DNA from: Metabacillus rhizolycopersici
GTDB lineage: Bacteria > Bacillota > Bacilli > Bacillales > Bacillaceae
Reading direction: 5' to 3'
Assembly: GCF_020075705.1 (NCBI RefSeq)
Contig: NZ_JAIQUM010000038.1
Coordinates: 1-54,060 of the forward strand
DNA: 54,060 nucleotides
The translations under genes and the position numbers were made by a program. The notes below the pieces were generated by a model. That model was not told the origin of the DNA, made no database searches, and worked only from the letters and a program-made list of their open reading frames with translations. Positions 44,505 through 52,510 of this stretch are shown piece by piece (position 1 is the first letter of the stretch; each line of letters starts with the position of its first letter).

Positions 44505-44522
44505 TATTTTGAATTCGAGACA
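44505..44522. promoter_or_regulatory. Probable MhqR operator
   Basis: TATTTTGAATTCGAGACA matches 15 of 18 positions of the B. subtilis MhqR palindrome TATCTCGAATTCGAGATA as I remember it. It begins 14 bases after the -10 box, a repressing position, and suggests autoregulation. Confidence 0.55.
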
Positions 44523-44538
44523 ATATTAAAGGGATTGA

Positions 44539-45000
44539 ATGAAAATGGAAAAATCAAAACAAACAGAAGAATCACTTAAGCTTTTTATTATACTATCACG
44601 TGCCCATCGTGCACTTAACGATGTAGTTAATAATTATATAGCAACATTTAAATTAAACCCTACAGAGTTTGCTGTACTAGAGCTCCTTTACCATAAAGGA
44701 GATCAACCTTTGCAGCAAATTGGCGGGAAAATTTTACTTGCTAGTGGAAGTATTACTTACGTAGTAGATAAATTGGAGCAAAAGGGATTATTGGCACGTA
44801 GAGCTTGTCCAAATGATCGAAGAGTAACACATGCACAAATTACCGAAAAAGGTAAACAATTAATCGAAGAGATATTCCCATCACATCAAGAACAAATTAA
44901 TGAAATTGCGAGTGTTCTTTCAGATGAAGAAAAAAGTCATGTTACGGAACTTCTTAAAAAGCTAGGACTTCACGCGAAAGATATTTTGAATAAGAAATAA
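44539..45000 (+). CDS. mhqR: MarR-family quinone-responsive repressor MhqR
   Basis: The 153-residue winged-helix protein has the MhqR core NPTEFAVLELLYHKGDQPLQ, then IGGKILLASGSITYVVDKLE for the recognition helix and CPNDRRVTHAQITEKG for the wing. MhqR represses azoreductases and dioxygenases that detoxify quinones; those target genes are not in this window. It lies between spo0E and motAB, near where ykvE (mhqR) is in B. subtilis. An alternative start two codons in is possible. Confidence 0.88.
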   Translation: MKMEKSKQTEESLKLFIILSRAHRALNDVVNNYIATFKLNPTEFAVLELLYHKGDQPLQQIGGKILLASGSITYVVDKLEQKGLLARRACPNDRRVTHAQITEKGKQLIEEIFPSHQEQINEIASVLSDEEKSHVTELLKKLGLHAKDILNKK

Positions 45001-45002
45001 TG

Positions 45003-45035
45003 CAAAAGGACCAGAGCATTGCTCTGGTCCTTTTG
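45003..45035. terminator. Bidirectional terminator between mhqR and motB
   Basis: CAAAAGGACCAGAGCA and its exact complement form a 16-bp stem with a 1-2-base turn, ending CCTTTTG. It lies between convergent genes. Confidence 0.9.
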
Positions 45036-45072
45036 ATACATAATGTTTAGTTGGACTCGTTATACATTATTT

Positions 45073-45828
45073 TTACTCATATGGTAAAATTAGAACTTCT
45101 ACACGTCTATTTTTTTGTCTTCCTTCGTTTGAATCGTTTGAAGCTACTGGGCTGTATTCTCCTAAGCCTTTTGCACTAAATGCCCTTGGGTCTAGTTTTT
45201 CGTTCTCAAGTAAAGTTTTCATAAAATTAACTGCTCGTATCACGCTTAAATGCCAGTTAGAATCATATTTTGAGTTACTGATCGGAACGTTGTCTGTATG
45301 ACCACTAATTGTAATATTACGAGGTGGATTCATTACTAGAAGTTCTGATATTTCTTTCGCAAGGTTTTTATCTTTGTTGCGAACATCCGCACTGCCAGAA
45401 TCAAAGAAGATATCATCTAAGATCGTAATGAGTAATCCTTCATCTGTCATTGTTGTTTTTAATTTGTTCTCTAAAGATTTATCAGTAATGTACGTATTGA
45501 CTTTTTGTTGTATTTCTTTTAGGTTTTTTTGCTCAAGTTGTTTTTGAGCCTCTTCTGAAACTTCCATGGATTTTTTTTCATTAGGCAATGTAGGTTGTTC
45601 CATCTCAATATTAGGAGTGGGACTTGGGTATTCTAAAACACCTGTACCACCCGTAAAAGTAGAGCTAAATGCGCTTGCGAGCTTTTGGAATTTCTGTGCA
45701 TCAACTGAACTCGCCGCGAATAAAACGATAAAAAGCGCAAGTACAAGTGTCAATAAATCAGCATAGGGAACTAGCCAAGATTCATCGATATGTTCATCCT
45801 CATGTTTGTGCTTTTTCCTTCTAGCCAT
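45073..45828 (-). CDS. motB: Flagellar stator protein MotB
   Basis: The 251-residue protein has a short cytoplasmic head, one helix WLVPYADLLTLVLALFIVLF with the proton-carrying D24, a plug/linker, and an OmpA-like peptidoglycan-binding domain (ISGHTDNVPI, NRRVEVLILP). FTGGTGVLEY after the helix closely matches B. subtilis MotB, so this is the H+ rather than the Na+ (MotS) form. It starts 8 bases inside motA with GGGAGAGAG upstream. Confidence 0.95.
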   Translation of the reverse strand: MARRKKHKHEDEHIDESWLVPYADLLTLVLALFIVLFAASSVDAQKFQKLASAFSSTFTGGTGVLEYPSPTPNIEMEQPTLPNEKKSMEVSEEAQKQLEQKNLKEIQQKVNTYITDKSLENKLKTTMTDEGLLITILDDIFFDSGSADVRNKDKNLAKEISELLVMNPPRNITISGHTDNVPISNSKYDSNWHLSVIRAVNFMKTLLENEKLDPRAFSAKGLGEYSPVASNDSNEGRQKNRRVEVLILPYE

Positions 45829-46621
45829 TTACGCTCTCTCCCTCAGTTAACGAAGCGTATAATTTGTTTCTTTCATGAACAGGTAAATATGTCGCAAGCT
45901 TTTGTTCAATTGCTTTAGGGGCCTGTCCTTCTAATACAGAAAGAACTCCTTCAATCATGACTTCCTTTACCTTCACTTCTTGCTTTGATTTGCGTTTTAA
46001 TTTATTTGCAAAAGGATGCCATAGAACATAACCGGTGAAGATCCCCATCATTGTTGCGATAAAAGCGGCTGCGATTGCTTCCCCTAGTGCTACTGTATCC
46101 TCCATATGAGATAAGGCTGCAATTAAACCAATAACGGCTCCAAGTACTCCAAGCGATGGTGCATATGTCCCTGCTTGGGAAAAAATAGTTGCTGATGCTT
46201 GGTGACGTTCTTCCATCGCCTCAATTTCTTCGGTCATTACATCGCGAATAAATTCAGCATTTTGTCCATCTACAGCCATAAGTAAGCCGTTTTTCAAAAA
46301 GGGATCATCGATGTCAGAGAGCTTTGCTTCAAGTGCAAGTAAGCCTTCTTTACGTGCTACCTGTGCCCATTCAGAGAACAAAGGGATTAATTCTTGAATG
46401 GAAGAACCCTTTTCTTCTTTGAAAATGATTCCAAATAATTTTGGAACCTTTTTAATTTCACTAGTTGGAAAGGCGATGGTAACAGCTCCAATTGTCCCTA
46501 ATATAATGATGAGTATAGCAGGTGCATTTAGTAGAGCAGCTGGGCTTACACCTTTTAAAATCATTCCAACACCAACAGCAATAATGGCAAGGATTATTCC
46601 AAATATTGACGTTTTATCCAT
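45821..46621 (-). CDS. motA: Flagellar stator protein MotA
   Basis: The 266-residue protein with four helices forms the MotA5B2 proton channel that drives flagellar rotation. Visible marks are LNAPAILIIILGTIGAVTIA, the cytoplasmic loop KEGLLALEAKL with charged residues that contact FliG, and the helix 3-4 region SLGVLGAVIGLIAALSHM and IAAAFIATMMGIFTGYVLWHP. The ATG at 46621 follows TGGTG. Transcribed with motB from a sigma-D-type promoter. Confidence 0.95.
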   Translation of the reverse strand: MDKTSIFGIILAIIAVGVGMILKGVSPAALLNAPAILIIILGTIGAVTIAFPTSEIKKVPKLFGIIFKEEKGSSIQELIPLFSEWAQVARKEGLLALEAKLSDIDDPFLKNGLLMAVDGQNAEFIRDVMTEEIEAMEERHQASATIFSQAGTYAPSLGVLGAVIGLIAALSHMEDTVALGEAIAAAFIATMMGIFTGYVLWHPFANKLKRKSKQEVKVKEVMIEGVLSVLEGQAPKAIEQKLATYLPVHERNKLYASLTEGESVNG

Positions 46622-46785
46622 TATAAATCACCATATTCCTAATTATTTTACTATCAAAATGTAGCCCATTCTTAACAGGAAGTAAAATCCCTGATTGATG
46701 GAAGCTCCATGAATGATAGTACAAGAAAAACTAAGGCTCCACTACTAGAACTTGGTAGAACCATGTTTTTCTAAGCTTACCTATT

Positions 46786-46811
46786 ATATCGACGAGTTTA
46801 TAAAAACTTTA
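46786..46811 (-). promoter_or_regulatory. Sigma-D (flagellar) promoter of motAB
   Basis: On the minus strand TAAA, 14 bases and GTCGATAT differ by one base from the sigma-D consensus TAAA-N15-GCCGATAT. It lies about 165 bases before the motA start, with a remnant like the left end of a family-2 repeat (46664-46690) between. Confidence 0.75.
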
Positions 46812-46885
46812 AGGGATTCAAAAAGAAGTTATCGAAATATATATAAACTGTATGTTTTTCGTCACAATTTAACGTTCAAAATGAA

Positions 46886-47046
46886 AAGAACAAAAGCGGA
46901 AGCGCCTTGGTCAGACTAAGGCAGGCATAAGACGCTTTTGAATAGAAGGTGTTTTTTACCTTCAATTCAAAAGTGGCTTATGACCCCGAGGGGCTAGGCG
47001 CTTCCGCTGGATGTCGTGCGTTTATCCACAGTACAAGAATTTTATA
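46886..47046 (-). repeat. Family-1 repeat with conserved TTATCCACA tail
   Basis: The copy runs opposite to copy 1: AAAGCGGAAGCGCC, a core hairpin around AAGACGCTTTTGAATAGAAGG and CCTTCAATTCAAAAGTGGCTT, GAGGGGCTAGGCGCTTCCGC, then the tail TGTCGTGCGTTTATCCACAG and TACAAGAATTTTATAG. The outer arms are covaried (GCGGAAGCGCC with GGCGCTTCCGC), which argues for structure under selection. TTATCCACA is at 47022-47030. Confidence 0.85.
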
Positions 47047-47060
47047 GTACGCTATAACAA

Positions 47061-47099
47061 AATTAAAAGCACGATTCATTTTGTACCGTGCTTTTAATG
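47061..47099 (-). terminator. Terminator of the small membrane protein gene
   Basis: ATTAAAAGCACG pairs with CGTGCTTTTAAT around a 14-base loop. Confidence 0.75.
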
Positions 47100-47105
47100 A
47101 CTAGT

Positions 47106-47381
47106 TTAGATTGAAAATAACAATCTTGAAATACCCCAATAATACAATGGGAGAAAAGTGACAACAAGATTGCAATAGAATAAGAGTTTTGCATAGAATG
47201 TTGCTTTCTTTTCAGAAGCAAAAAATGAACAGAGTGCTCCAAGTAGACTTGTACCACAAAATAAAATGAGTCCAAATGAATCTCCGAGACGTTCTAGGTA
47301 GAAAATAAACCCAAATGCAGATCCATTAAATAGTAGAAAAATGAAGGATATAAAGAGGAATAGGTTAGAATAATTTATCAC
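47106..47381 (-). CDS. Small three-helix membrane protein (91 aa)
   Basis: Three hydrophobic segments (about 6-30, 34-54, 62-84) fill the protein. It has no recognisable family. The GTG at 47381 is preferred because GAGGTGTT lies 6 bases before it; the frame extends to 47438 without a ribosome site. The gene lies between two family-1 repeats in the same orientation (46886-47046 and 47430-47540). Confidence 0.55.
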   Translation of the reverse strand: MINYSNLFLFISFIFLLFNGSAFGFIFYLERLGDSFGLILFCGTSLLGALCSFFASEKKATFYAKLLFYCNLVVTFLPLYYWGISRLLFSI

Positions 47382-47429
47382 TGACAACACCTCATAGCAT
47401 GTATATGTATGATGGATTGAATCAATGAC

Positions 47430-47540
47430 AAGAACCAAAAGCGCAAGCGCCTTGATCAGCCTCAGGCGTGGCCCTATGACCCGAGGGGTTGGACGCTTGC
47501 GCTGGGTGTTGTGCGCTTATCCACAGTACAAGAATTTTAG
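47430..47540 (-). repeat. Family-1 repeat, short core, with TTATCCACA tail
   Basis: AAAAGCGCAAGCGCCTTGAT, CAGCCTCAGGCGTGGC, ATGACCCGAGGGGTTGGACG and CTTGCGCTGG, then the tail GTGTTGTGCGCTTATCCACA and GTACAAGAATTTTAGAG. The central long hairpin is missing. TTATCCACA is at 47517-47525. Confidence 0.85.
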
Positions 47541-47560
47541 AGTTTCCTATAACACAAGGA

Positions 47561-47595
47561 AAAAGGGTTGACACAATGAAAGTGTCAACCCTTAG
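47561..47595. terminator. Hairpin between repeat copies, downstream of clpE
   Basis: AAGGGTTGACAC-aatgaaa-GTGTCAACCCTT forms a perfect 12-bp stem. On the minus strand it ends in TTTTTCC, suiting termination of clpE transcripts. Confidence 0.75.
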
Positions 47596-47618
47596 ATTAT
47601 TAAATAAATGAGAGAGTA

Positions 47619-47766
47619 TAAGTTTTTTGACTTAGTTTTGGTGTCTAGCTCCAGCGCCTAGCTCCTCGGGGTCATAAGTCACACATGAATAGAAGGCAAA
47701 GAGCACCTTCTATTCATGTGCGTCTTATGCCTGTCGGAGCTGAACAAGGCGCTTGCGCTTTTCTTA
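47619..47766 (+). repeat. Family-1 repeat, copy ending in the clpE stop codon
   Basis: It has the left flank TTTTTTGACTTAGTTTTGGT and CTAGCTCCAGCGCCTAGC as in copy 1, a core ACATGAATAGAAGG...CCTTCTATTCATGT, and the right end GAACAAGGCGCTTGCGCTTT followed by TCTTA. The terminal TTA (47764-47766) is the clpE stop codon read on the minus strand. Confidence 0.85.
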
Positions 47767-49872
47767 ATTTACGATAATTTCATCGTTTTGCACATCTACT
47801 AAAATCGTATTTACTTGTTCTCTATCTAATAACAGATCAGTTATTTTATCTTCAACATATTCTTGAATGACCCGGCGAAGTGGCCTTGCACCAAAAGCTG
47901 GATGATAGCCTAGATCAGCTAATTTTTCTTTTGCTTTATCAGTGACTGTTAAAGATACTTCTTGCTCTAAAAGAATGGTAGTTAGTTCTTTAAGCATAAT
48001 TGAAACGATTTTAAGAAGTTCTTCTTTTTTAAGTGAAGAAAATTCGATAATGTTATCAAATCGGTTTAAAAATTCAGGTTTAAAGAAAGAGCCTAATGAT
48101 TGCAATAGCTGACTTTCTTCCATGGCTGTATTTGTTTGTGTTTCAAACCCTACTGTGATTCGTTTTTCCTGAACACCTGCATTACTAGTCATAATGATTA
48201 CTGTGTCCTTGAAGCTTACGGTACGACCTTGACTGTCCGTTAGTCGACCATCTTCAAGAATTTGGAGAAAGATGTGTTGTACGTCAGGATGAGCTTTTTC
48301 AATTTCATCCAATAAGACAATGCTATATGGATTTCGTCGAATTTGTTCAGTAAGCTGACCTGCTTCATCGTGTCCAATATATCCAGGTGGTGAACCGATA
48401 ATTTTAGAGACGGCATGTTTCTCCATATATTCACTCATATCAAGGCGAATGAGCGCATCCTTCGACCCGAATAATTCTTCGGCTAGTGATTTCGTTAATT
48501 CTGTTTTTCCAACACCTGTTGGGCCAACGAAGAGGAAGGACCCGATCGGTCTAGATTTTGATTTTAACCCTGCTCGGCTTCTTCTAATTGCCTTCGATAC
48601 TTTCTTAACTGCGTCCACTTGGCCAATTACTTTTTCTGATAAATTTTTCTCTAAATCTTTCATTTTAGACTGTTCATTTTCATGTAGTCTTCCAACCCGG
48701 ATACCTGTTTTCTTCTCGATAAGCGCTTGAATATCTGCCACATCGACAATCAGTTTTTCATGCTTCGTCTCATTATTTAATTGAAGCTCAAGACGGGCTT
48801 CTTCATCCCTTAATTGAGCCGCTAATTCATAGTTTTCGTTGTGCGTCGCTTCTTGTTTTTGTTTTGCCAGATGTTCTAGGTGTTCTTTTAGTTGATCTTC
48901 GTTTACGGGCGTCATCGTTAAGTTCATTTTAGAACCAGCTTCGTCTAGCAGATCAATTGCTTTATCAGGTAAAAATCTGTCTTGAATATACCGGTGAGAA
49001 AGTGTTACACAAGCATCAATTGCCTCATCAGTATATGTGACATGATGGTAGTTTTCATATTTATTTTGGATTCCTTTAAGTATGCTAATCGCTTTGTCAA
49101 TCGTAGGTTCTTGAACCATAACAGGCTGAAAGCGGCGTTCAAGTGCTGCGTCTTTTTCAATTGAACGGTATTCCTTCAATGTTGTGGCACCGACAACCTG
49201 AAGTTCACCACGAGCTAATGCTGGTTTTAAGATGTTACCTGCATCCATTGAGCCTTCAGCAGAACCCGCTCCGACAAGTTGATGAATTTCATCAATGAAT
49301 AGAATAATATTTTTACGTTGTTGAAGTTCATGAATGATTTTTTTCATCCTCTCCTCAAATTGACCTCTTATTCCAGTGTTTGCAACAAGTGAAGCAACAT
49401 CTAATAGATACACTTCTTTATTTGCAAGTTTAGCTGGAACAGTGCCATTCGCAATCTTTAGTGCAAGACCTTCGACCACTGCAGTTTTACCGACACCAGG
49501 TTCTCCAATTAAGACGGGATTATTTTTATTGCGACGATTTAAAATTTCAATCATATGGTCTACTTCATCATCACGACCAATGACAGGATCAATGAGTCCA
49601 GCACGTGCAATATGAGTTAGATTTCGACCAAGCTGATCAAGGATTCCATCACCGTTTTGTGCATTTCGATCGGGAATCGCTTGATTGGTTTGTTGGTTTG
49701 ATTGCATTCCCTTTAATAAATCTTCAAATGGAAATGGAGAAAATCCAGTGGGAATCAATTGTTTATAGTGCGCATAACAATCGTTACATAATGTGACTTG
49801 TTTTTGTTGCTTATTTATTTGAATGCTTAGATGTACAGTTGCTTGTTTTGTTTGACAATTTTCACACATCAT
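47764..49872 (-). CDS. clpE: Clp ATPase ClpE
   Basis: The 702-residue AAA+ unfoldase works with ClpP on misfolded proteins after heat stress. The N-terminal zinc finger C3-x2-C6 and C29-x2-C32 distinguishes ClpE from ClpC. Then come AAA domain 1 (Walker A GEPGVGKT at 123-130), a UVR-like coiled region (EEARLELQLNNETKHEK part), AAA domain 2 (GPTGVGKTELTKSLAEELFG) and a D2-small domain with GARPLRRVIQEYVED. Three CtsR boxes overlap its promoter. The stop codon lies in a family-1 repeat. Confidence 0.96.
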   Translation of the reverse strand: MMCENCQTKQATVHLSIQINKQQKQVTLCNDCYAHYKQLIPTGFSPFPFEDLLKGMQSNQQTNQAIPDRNAQNGDGILDQLGRNLTHIARAGLIDPVIGRDDEVDHMIEILNRRNKNNPVLIGEPGVGKTAVVEGLALKIANGTVPAKLANKEVYLLDVASLVANTGIRGQFEERMKKIIHELQQRKNIILFIDEIHQLVGAGSAEGSMDAGNILKPALARGELQVVGATTLKEYRSIEKDAALERRFQPVMVQEPTIDKAISILKGIQNKYENYHHVTYTDEAIDACVTLSHRYIQDRFLPDKAIDLLDEAGSKMNLTMTPVNEDQLKEHLEHLAKQKQEATHNENYELAAQLRDEEARLELQLNNETKHEKLIVDVADIQALIEKKTGIRVGRLHENEQSKMKDLEKNLSEKVIGQVDAVKKVSKAIRRSRAGLKSKSRPIGSFLFVGPTGVGKTELTKSLAEELFGSKDALIRLDMSEYMEKHAVSKIIGSPPGYIGHDEAGQLTEQIRRNPYSIVLLDEIEKAHPDVQHIFLQILEDGRLTDSQGRTVSFKDTVIIMTSNAGVQEKRITVGFETQTNTAMEESQLLQSLGSFFKPEFLNRFDNIIEFSSLKKEELLKIVSIMLKELTTILLEQEVSLTVTDKAKEKLADLGYHPAFGARPLRRVIQEYVEDKITDLLLDREQVNTILVDVQNDEIIVN

Positions 49873-49992
49873 TGTTCATTACCCCTTTTTGTGTAAGTTT
49901 GAAAGAAGGAGGAGCTTTGTCCTTTTCATTAATGAGCGGCCAGACAAGGAACATCCGCCCAATAATATCTATCTCTTTTCCTTTTTATTGAA

Positions 49993-50079
49993 TTTGATCT
50001 TATTTGACCAATGAGATGAAAAAATAAGGTCTATTGTTTGACCTTTATTGACCATATTATACTTTGACCTTTATTGACT
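49993..50079 (-). promoter_or_regulatory. Three CtsR operator boxes upstream of clpE
   Basis: On the minus strand, in transcription order, the boxes are AGTCAATAAAGGTCAAA (50063-50079), GGTCAATAAAGGTCAAA (50037-50053) and GGTCAAATAAGATCAAA (49993-50009). All follow the CtsR heptamer direct repeat RGTCAAANNNRGTCAAA with small deviations. CtsR represses clp genes until heat stress. Confidence 0.9.
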
Positions 50080-50084
50080 TTCAA
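50056..50084 (-). promoter_or_regulatory. Sigma-A promoter of clpE
   Basis: On the minus strand TTGAAA, a 17-base spacer and TATAAT. The first CtsR box fills the spacer, so repressor and polymerase cannot bind together. Confidence 0.85.
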
Positions 50085-50208
50085 GTTTTTTGCCTTAAAA
50101 TCGGTTAGTGAAATTATTACCAATTTTTAGTTTTAAAGTGTAAAGAATCTTCCGAGATTTTCCTCATATAATGAAACAAGCTTTGTTAACTAGAGTGGGG
50201 TGTGTAGA

Positions 50209-51240
50209 ATGAGGCAATCTTGGATTTCTTCCTTTCAGGTTGCGGCTGTTTATGTCGGGACAGTTGTTGGGGCTGGGTTTGCAACAGGGCGAGAAATCGT
50301 TGAATTTTTCACGAAATACGGTGTTTTTGGACTAGCTGGAATTCTTTTAGCAGGTTTCCTTTTTATTTCAATAGGTACGAAAATGCTCATTTTATCAAAA
50401 CGAATAAAAGCAAGATCATATCAGGACTTGATGACCTTTTTGTTTGGAGGGAAAATTGGAGGATTTGTGAATGTTTTTATGCTCGTTGTTCTATTAGGCT
50501 TAACATCAATCATGCTTTCTGGTGCTGGTGCAGTTTTTAAAGAGCAGCTTAACCTTCCAATAAAGCTCGGAGTTATCATTACAATTTTGCTCACAATTGC
50601 TGTTATGATTTTTGGAGTGAAGGGTTTATTTAGTGTGAATATCATTGTTGTGCCGATGTTAATTTTGTTTTGTACTATTTTAGGAGTCCAATCTTTTTCT
50701 TTAGAGCCCTTGTCCAAGCTACCTGAGGAAACAACAGGATCATTTAGGTGGGTCATATCAGCATTTTCATATGCTGCGTTTAATTTGACGATGGCATCGG
50801 CTGTACTTGTTCCTTTGGCAAGTGAAATTAATGATGAAAAAGTACTAAGAAGGGGGGGAATGATCGGAGGAATATTATTAACAATCATATTAATTAGCAG
50901 TCATTTTGCTCTTTCTACACTATCAAACATAATGCAATATGATATTCCTATGGCTCAAGTAATGAAAACAACGATTTTATCATTATACTTTATTTATATT
51001 GCCGTCATTTACGGTGAAATTTTCACATCAGTTATTGGAAATCTCTATGGACTTGAAAAGCAAATAACGTCATTCCTGAAAATTCCACGAATGGTTATCA
51101 TCTGTGCAATTTTGTGTATTGCAGCCTTTATTAGTAAGATTGGTTACAGTTCACTTATCTCATCGTTATATCCAATTTTTGGATATATTTGTTTAGGGAT
51201 GTTAGCTTTATTAATTATAAAAAAAGTTCCAAGAAAGTAG
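50209..51240 (+). CDS. ykvI: YkvI-like membrane transporter
   Basis: The 343-residue protein has about 10 helices and starts FQVAAVYVGTVVGAGFATGR, the unwound-helix 1 pattern of APC/LeuT-like transporters, followed by EIVEFFTKYGVFGLAG. It matches the YkvI family (COG3949) in length and position after clpE. The substrate is unknown. The ATG at 50209 follows GTGGGGTG; an in-frame GTG at 50200 is less likely. Confidence 0.82.
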   Translation: MRQSWISSFQVAAVYVGTVVGAGFATGREIVEFFTKYGVFGLAGILLAGFLFISIGTKMLILSKRIKARSYQDLMTFLFGGKIGGFVNVFMLVVLLGLTSIMLSGAGAVFKEQLNLPIKLGVIITILLTIAVMIFGVKGLFSVNIIVVPMLILFCTILGVQSFSLEPLSKLPEETTGSFRWVISAFSYAAFNLTMASAVLVPLASEINDEKVLRRGGMIGGILLTIILISSHFALSTLSNIMQYDIPMAQVMKTTILSLYFIYIAVIYGEIFTSVIGNLYGLEKQITSFLKIPRMVIICAILCIAAFISKIGYSSLISSLYPIFGYICLGMLALLIIKKVPRK

Positions 51241-51362
51241 AAATTCATGTCGTAATATCACTGTTTTTCCTTCAGTGTGAATAGCAATCAGTATACGTGA
51301 TATTCTTTTTGTATGTTAAAATAAAAAAATCTATTAAGTTATTTTCAAAACGGAGGGATATT

Positions 51363-52097
51363 TTGGATAAAATTGCGATCATATCAGATATACATGGTAA
51401 CATCCCCGCTCTTGATGCAGTACTAGAAGATATTTATTCTAGGCAGATTGAACGTGTGTTTTGTTTAGGTGACTTAGTAGGGAAAGGTCCTGATTCAGGA
51501 ATTGCAATTGAACGCATTCGTGAGGTATGTGAGGTTGTTGTTAAGGGGAACTGGGACGATTTTATAACGAATGATACGGAATTCGAAACATTAAAATGGC
51601 ATCAAAAGCAACTACATAAAGAGCAAAATGATTATCTTAAACAATTACCATTTTCAATTACTTTTTATATGAGCGGTAAACTGATTCGCTTATTTCATGC
51701 ATCTCCGTTTAGTGTATATAAACGAATTCAACCATGGGACTCAATTGAAAAAAGATTAAGCATGTTTGAAAATACAGCTGAAACGGGTAATGACTATAAA
51801 ATGCCCGATATTGTAGGTTATGGTGATGTCCATCAAGCGTTTATTCAGCATTTTCATGGAAAGACTTTATTTAACGTTGGAAGTGTTGGAAATCCACTTG
51901 ATCTCACTCAAGCCTCATATACGATACTTGAAGGGATCTATGGATCAGAAGAGAATTCAAGTTTCTCTGCTCAATTTGTACGAGTACCATATGATATTGA
52001 ACATGCAATTCAATTGGCTAAACAGGTGAATATGCCGGATTTAGAACCCTATATACAGGAACTAACAACTGCTAGTTATCGTGGAAAGAAAAATTAG
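51363..52097 (+). CDS. Calcineurin-like metallophosphoesterase
   Basis: The 244-residue protein has the metallophosphoesterase motifs in order: SDIHGNIPALDAVL, LGDLVGKGPDS, GNWDDFI in place of the common GNHD, YGDVHQAFI and NVGSVGNP. This is the YfcE/prpE-like group acting on small phosphodiesters or phosphoproteins; the substrate is unknown. A TTG start at 51363 is chosen because CGGAGGGATATT precedes it and the first motif then sits at residue 7. Confidence 0.85.
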   Translation: MDKIAIISDIHGNIPALDAVLEDIYSRQIERVFCLGDLVGKGPDSGIAIERIREVCEVVVKGNWDDFITNDTEFETLKWHQKQLHKEQNDYLKQLPFSITFYMSGKLIRLFHASPFSVYKRIQPWDSIEKRLSMFENTAETGNDYKMPDIVGYGDVHQAFIQHFHGKTLFNVGSVGNPLDLTQASYTILEGIYGSEENSSFSAQFVRVPYDIEHAIQLAKQVNMPDLEPYIQELTTASYRGKKN

Positions 52098-52104
52098 AAA
52101 TGTT

Positions 52105-52212
52105 GATCCCGCATTAACAGGCAGAAATTCCCTTACCCTAGAGTTTTTCGTAAATCAAAGAAGTAAAGATGGGGATAAAAGATACCTATTAGTAGAAGTC
52201 TCTTCATATAAA
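52105..52212 (+). repeat. Family-2 interspersed repeat, diverged copy
   Basis: GATCCCGCATTAACAGGCAG at the left and AGAAGTCTCTTCATATA at the right match the 40691-40830 element; AAATCAAAGAAGTAAAGATG is the shared middle. It begins just after the phosphoesterase gene. Confidence 0.7.
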
Positions 52213-52510
52213 ATAAATTAGAAAAATCATCATTGTCGCTGTTTTCCTCATTTACGTTCATAATACGTTATTTTTCATTGGAAAAGGTATTATTAAAACG
52301 TTTATCACATATTTATTTAAGAAATCGGCAATGGGTGTCGTTTGACTGTACGGTTTCTTTCGTATTATGATAAACATAATATTAATTTGTGGGGTGATAA
52401 TATGGGGCAGTGTTAAAAATAAATAGTCAAATAGCATCCCTTATTGTACTCCAAGCGGACGCTAGTAAAAATAAGATTCATAGAAAACTTCATAATCTTT
52501 CGTAAGATAT

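Noticed and set aside
45073..46621. Possibility that the stator genes are the Na+-type motPS
   Set aside because: The MotB sequence around the helix (PYADLLTLVLALFIVLF and FTGGTGVL) and the sites next to mhqR and clpE match the H+-type motAB of B. subtilis.
47106..47438. 110-residue version of the small membrane protein
   Set aside because: The first 19 codons have no ribosome site and are hydrophilic; the GTG at 47381 has GAGGTG at proper spacing.
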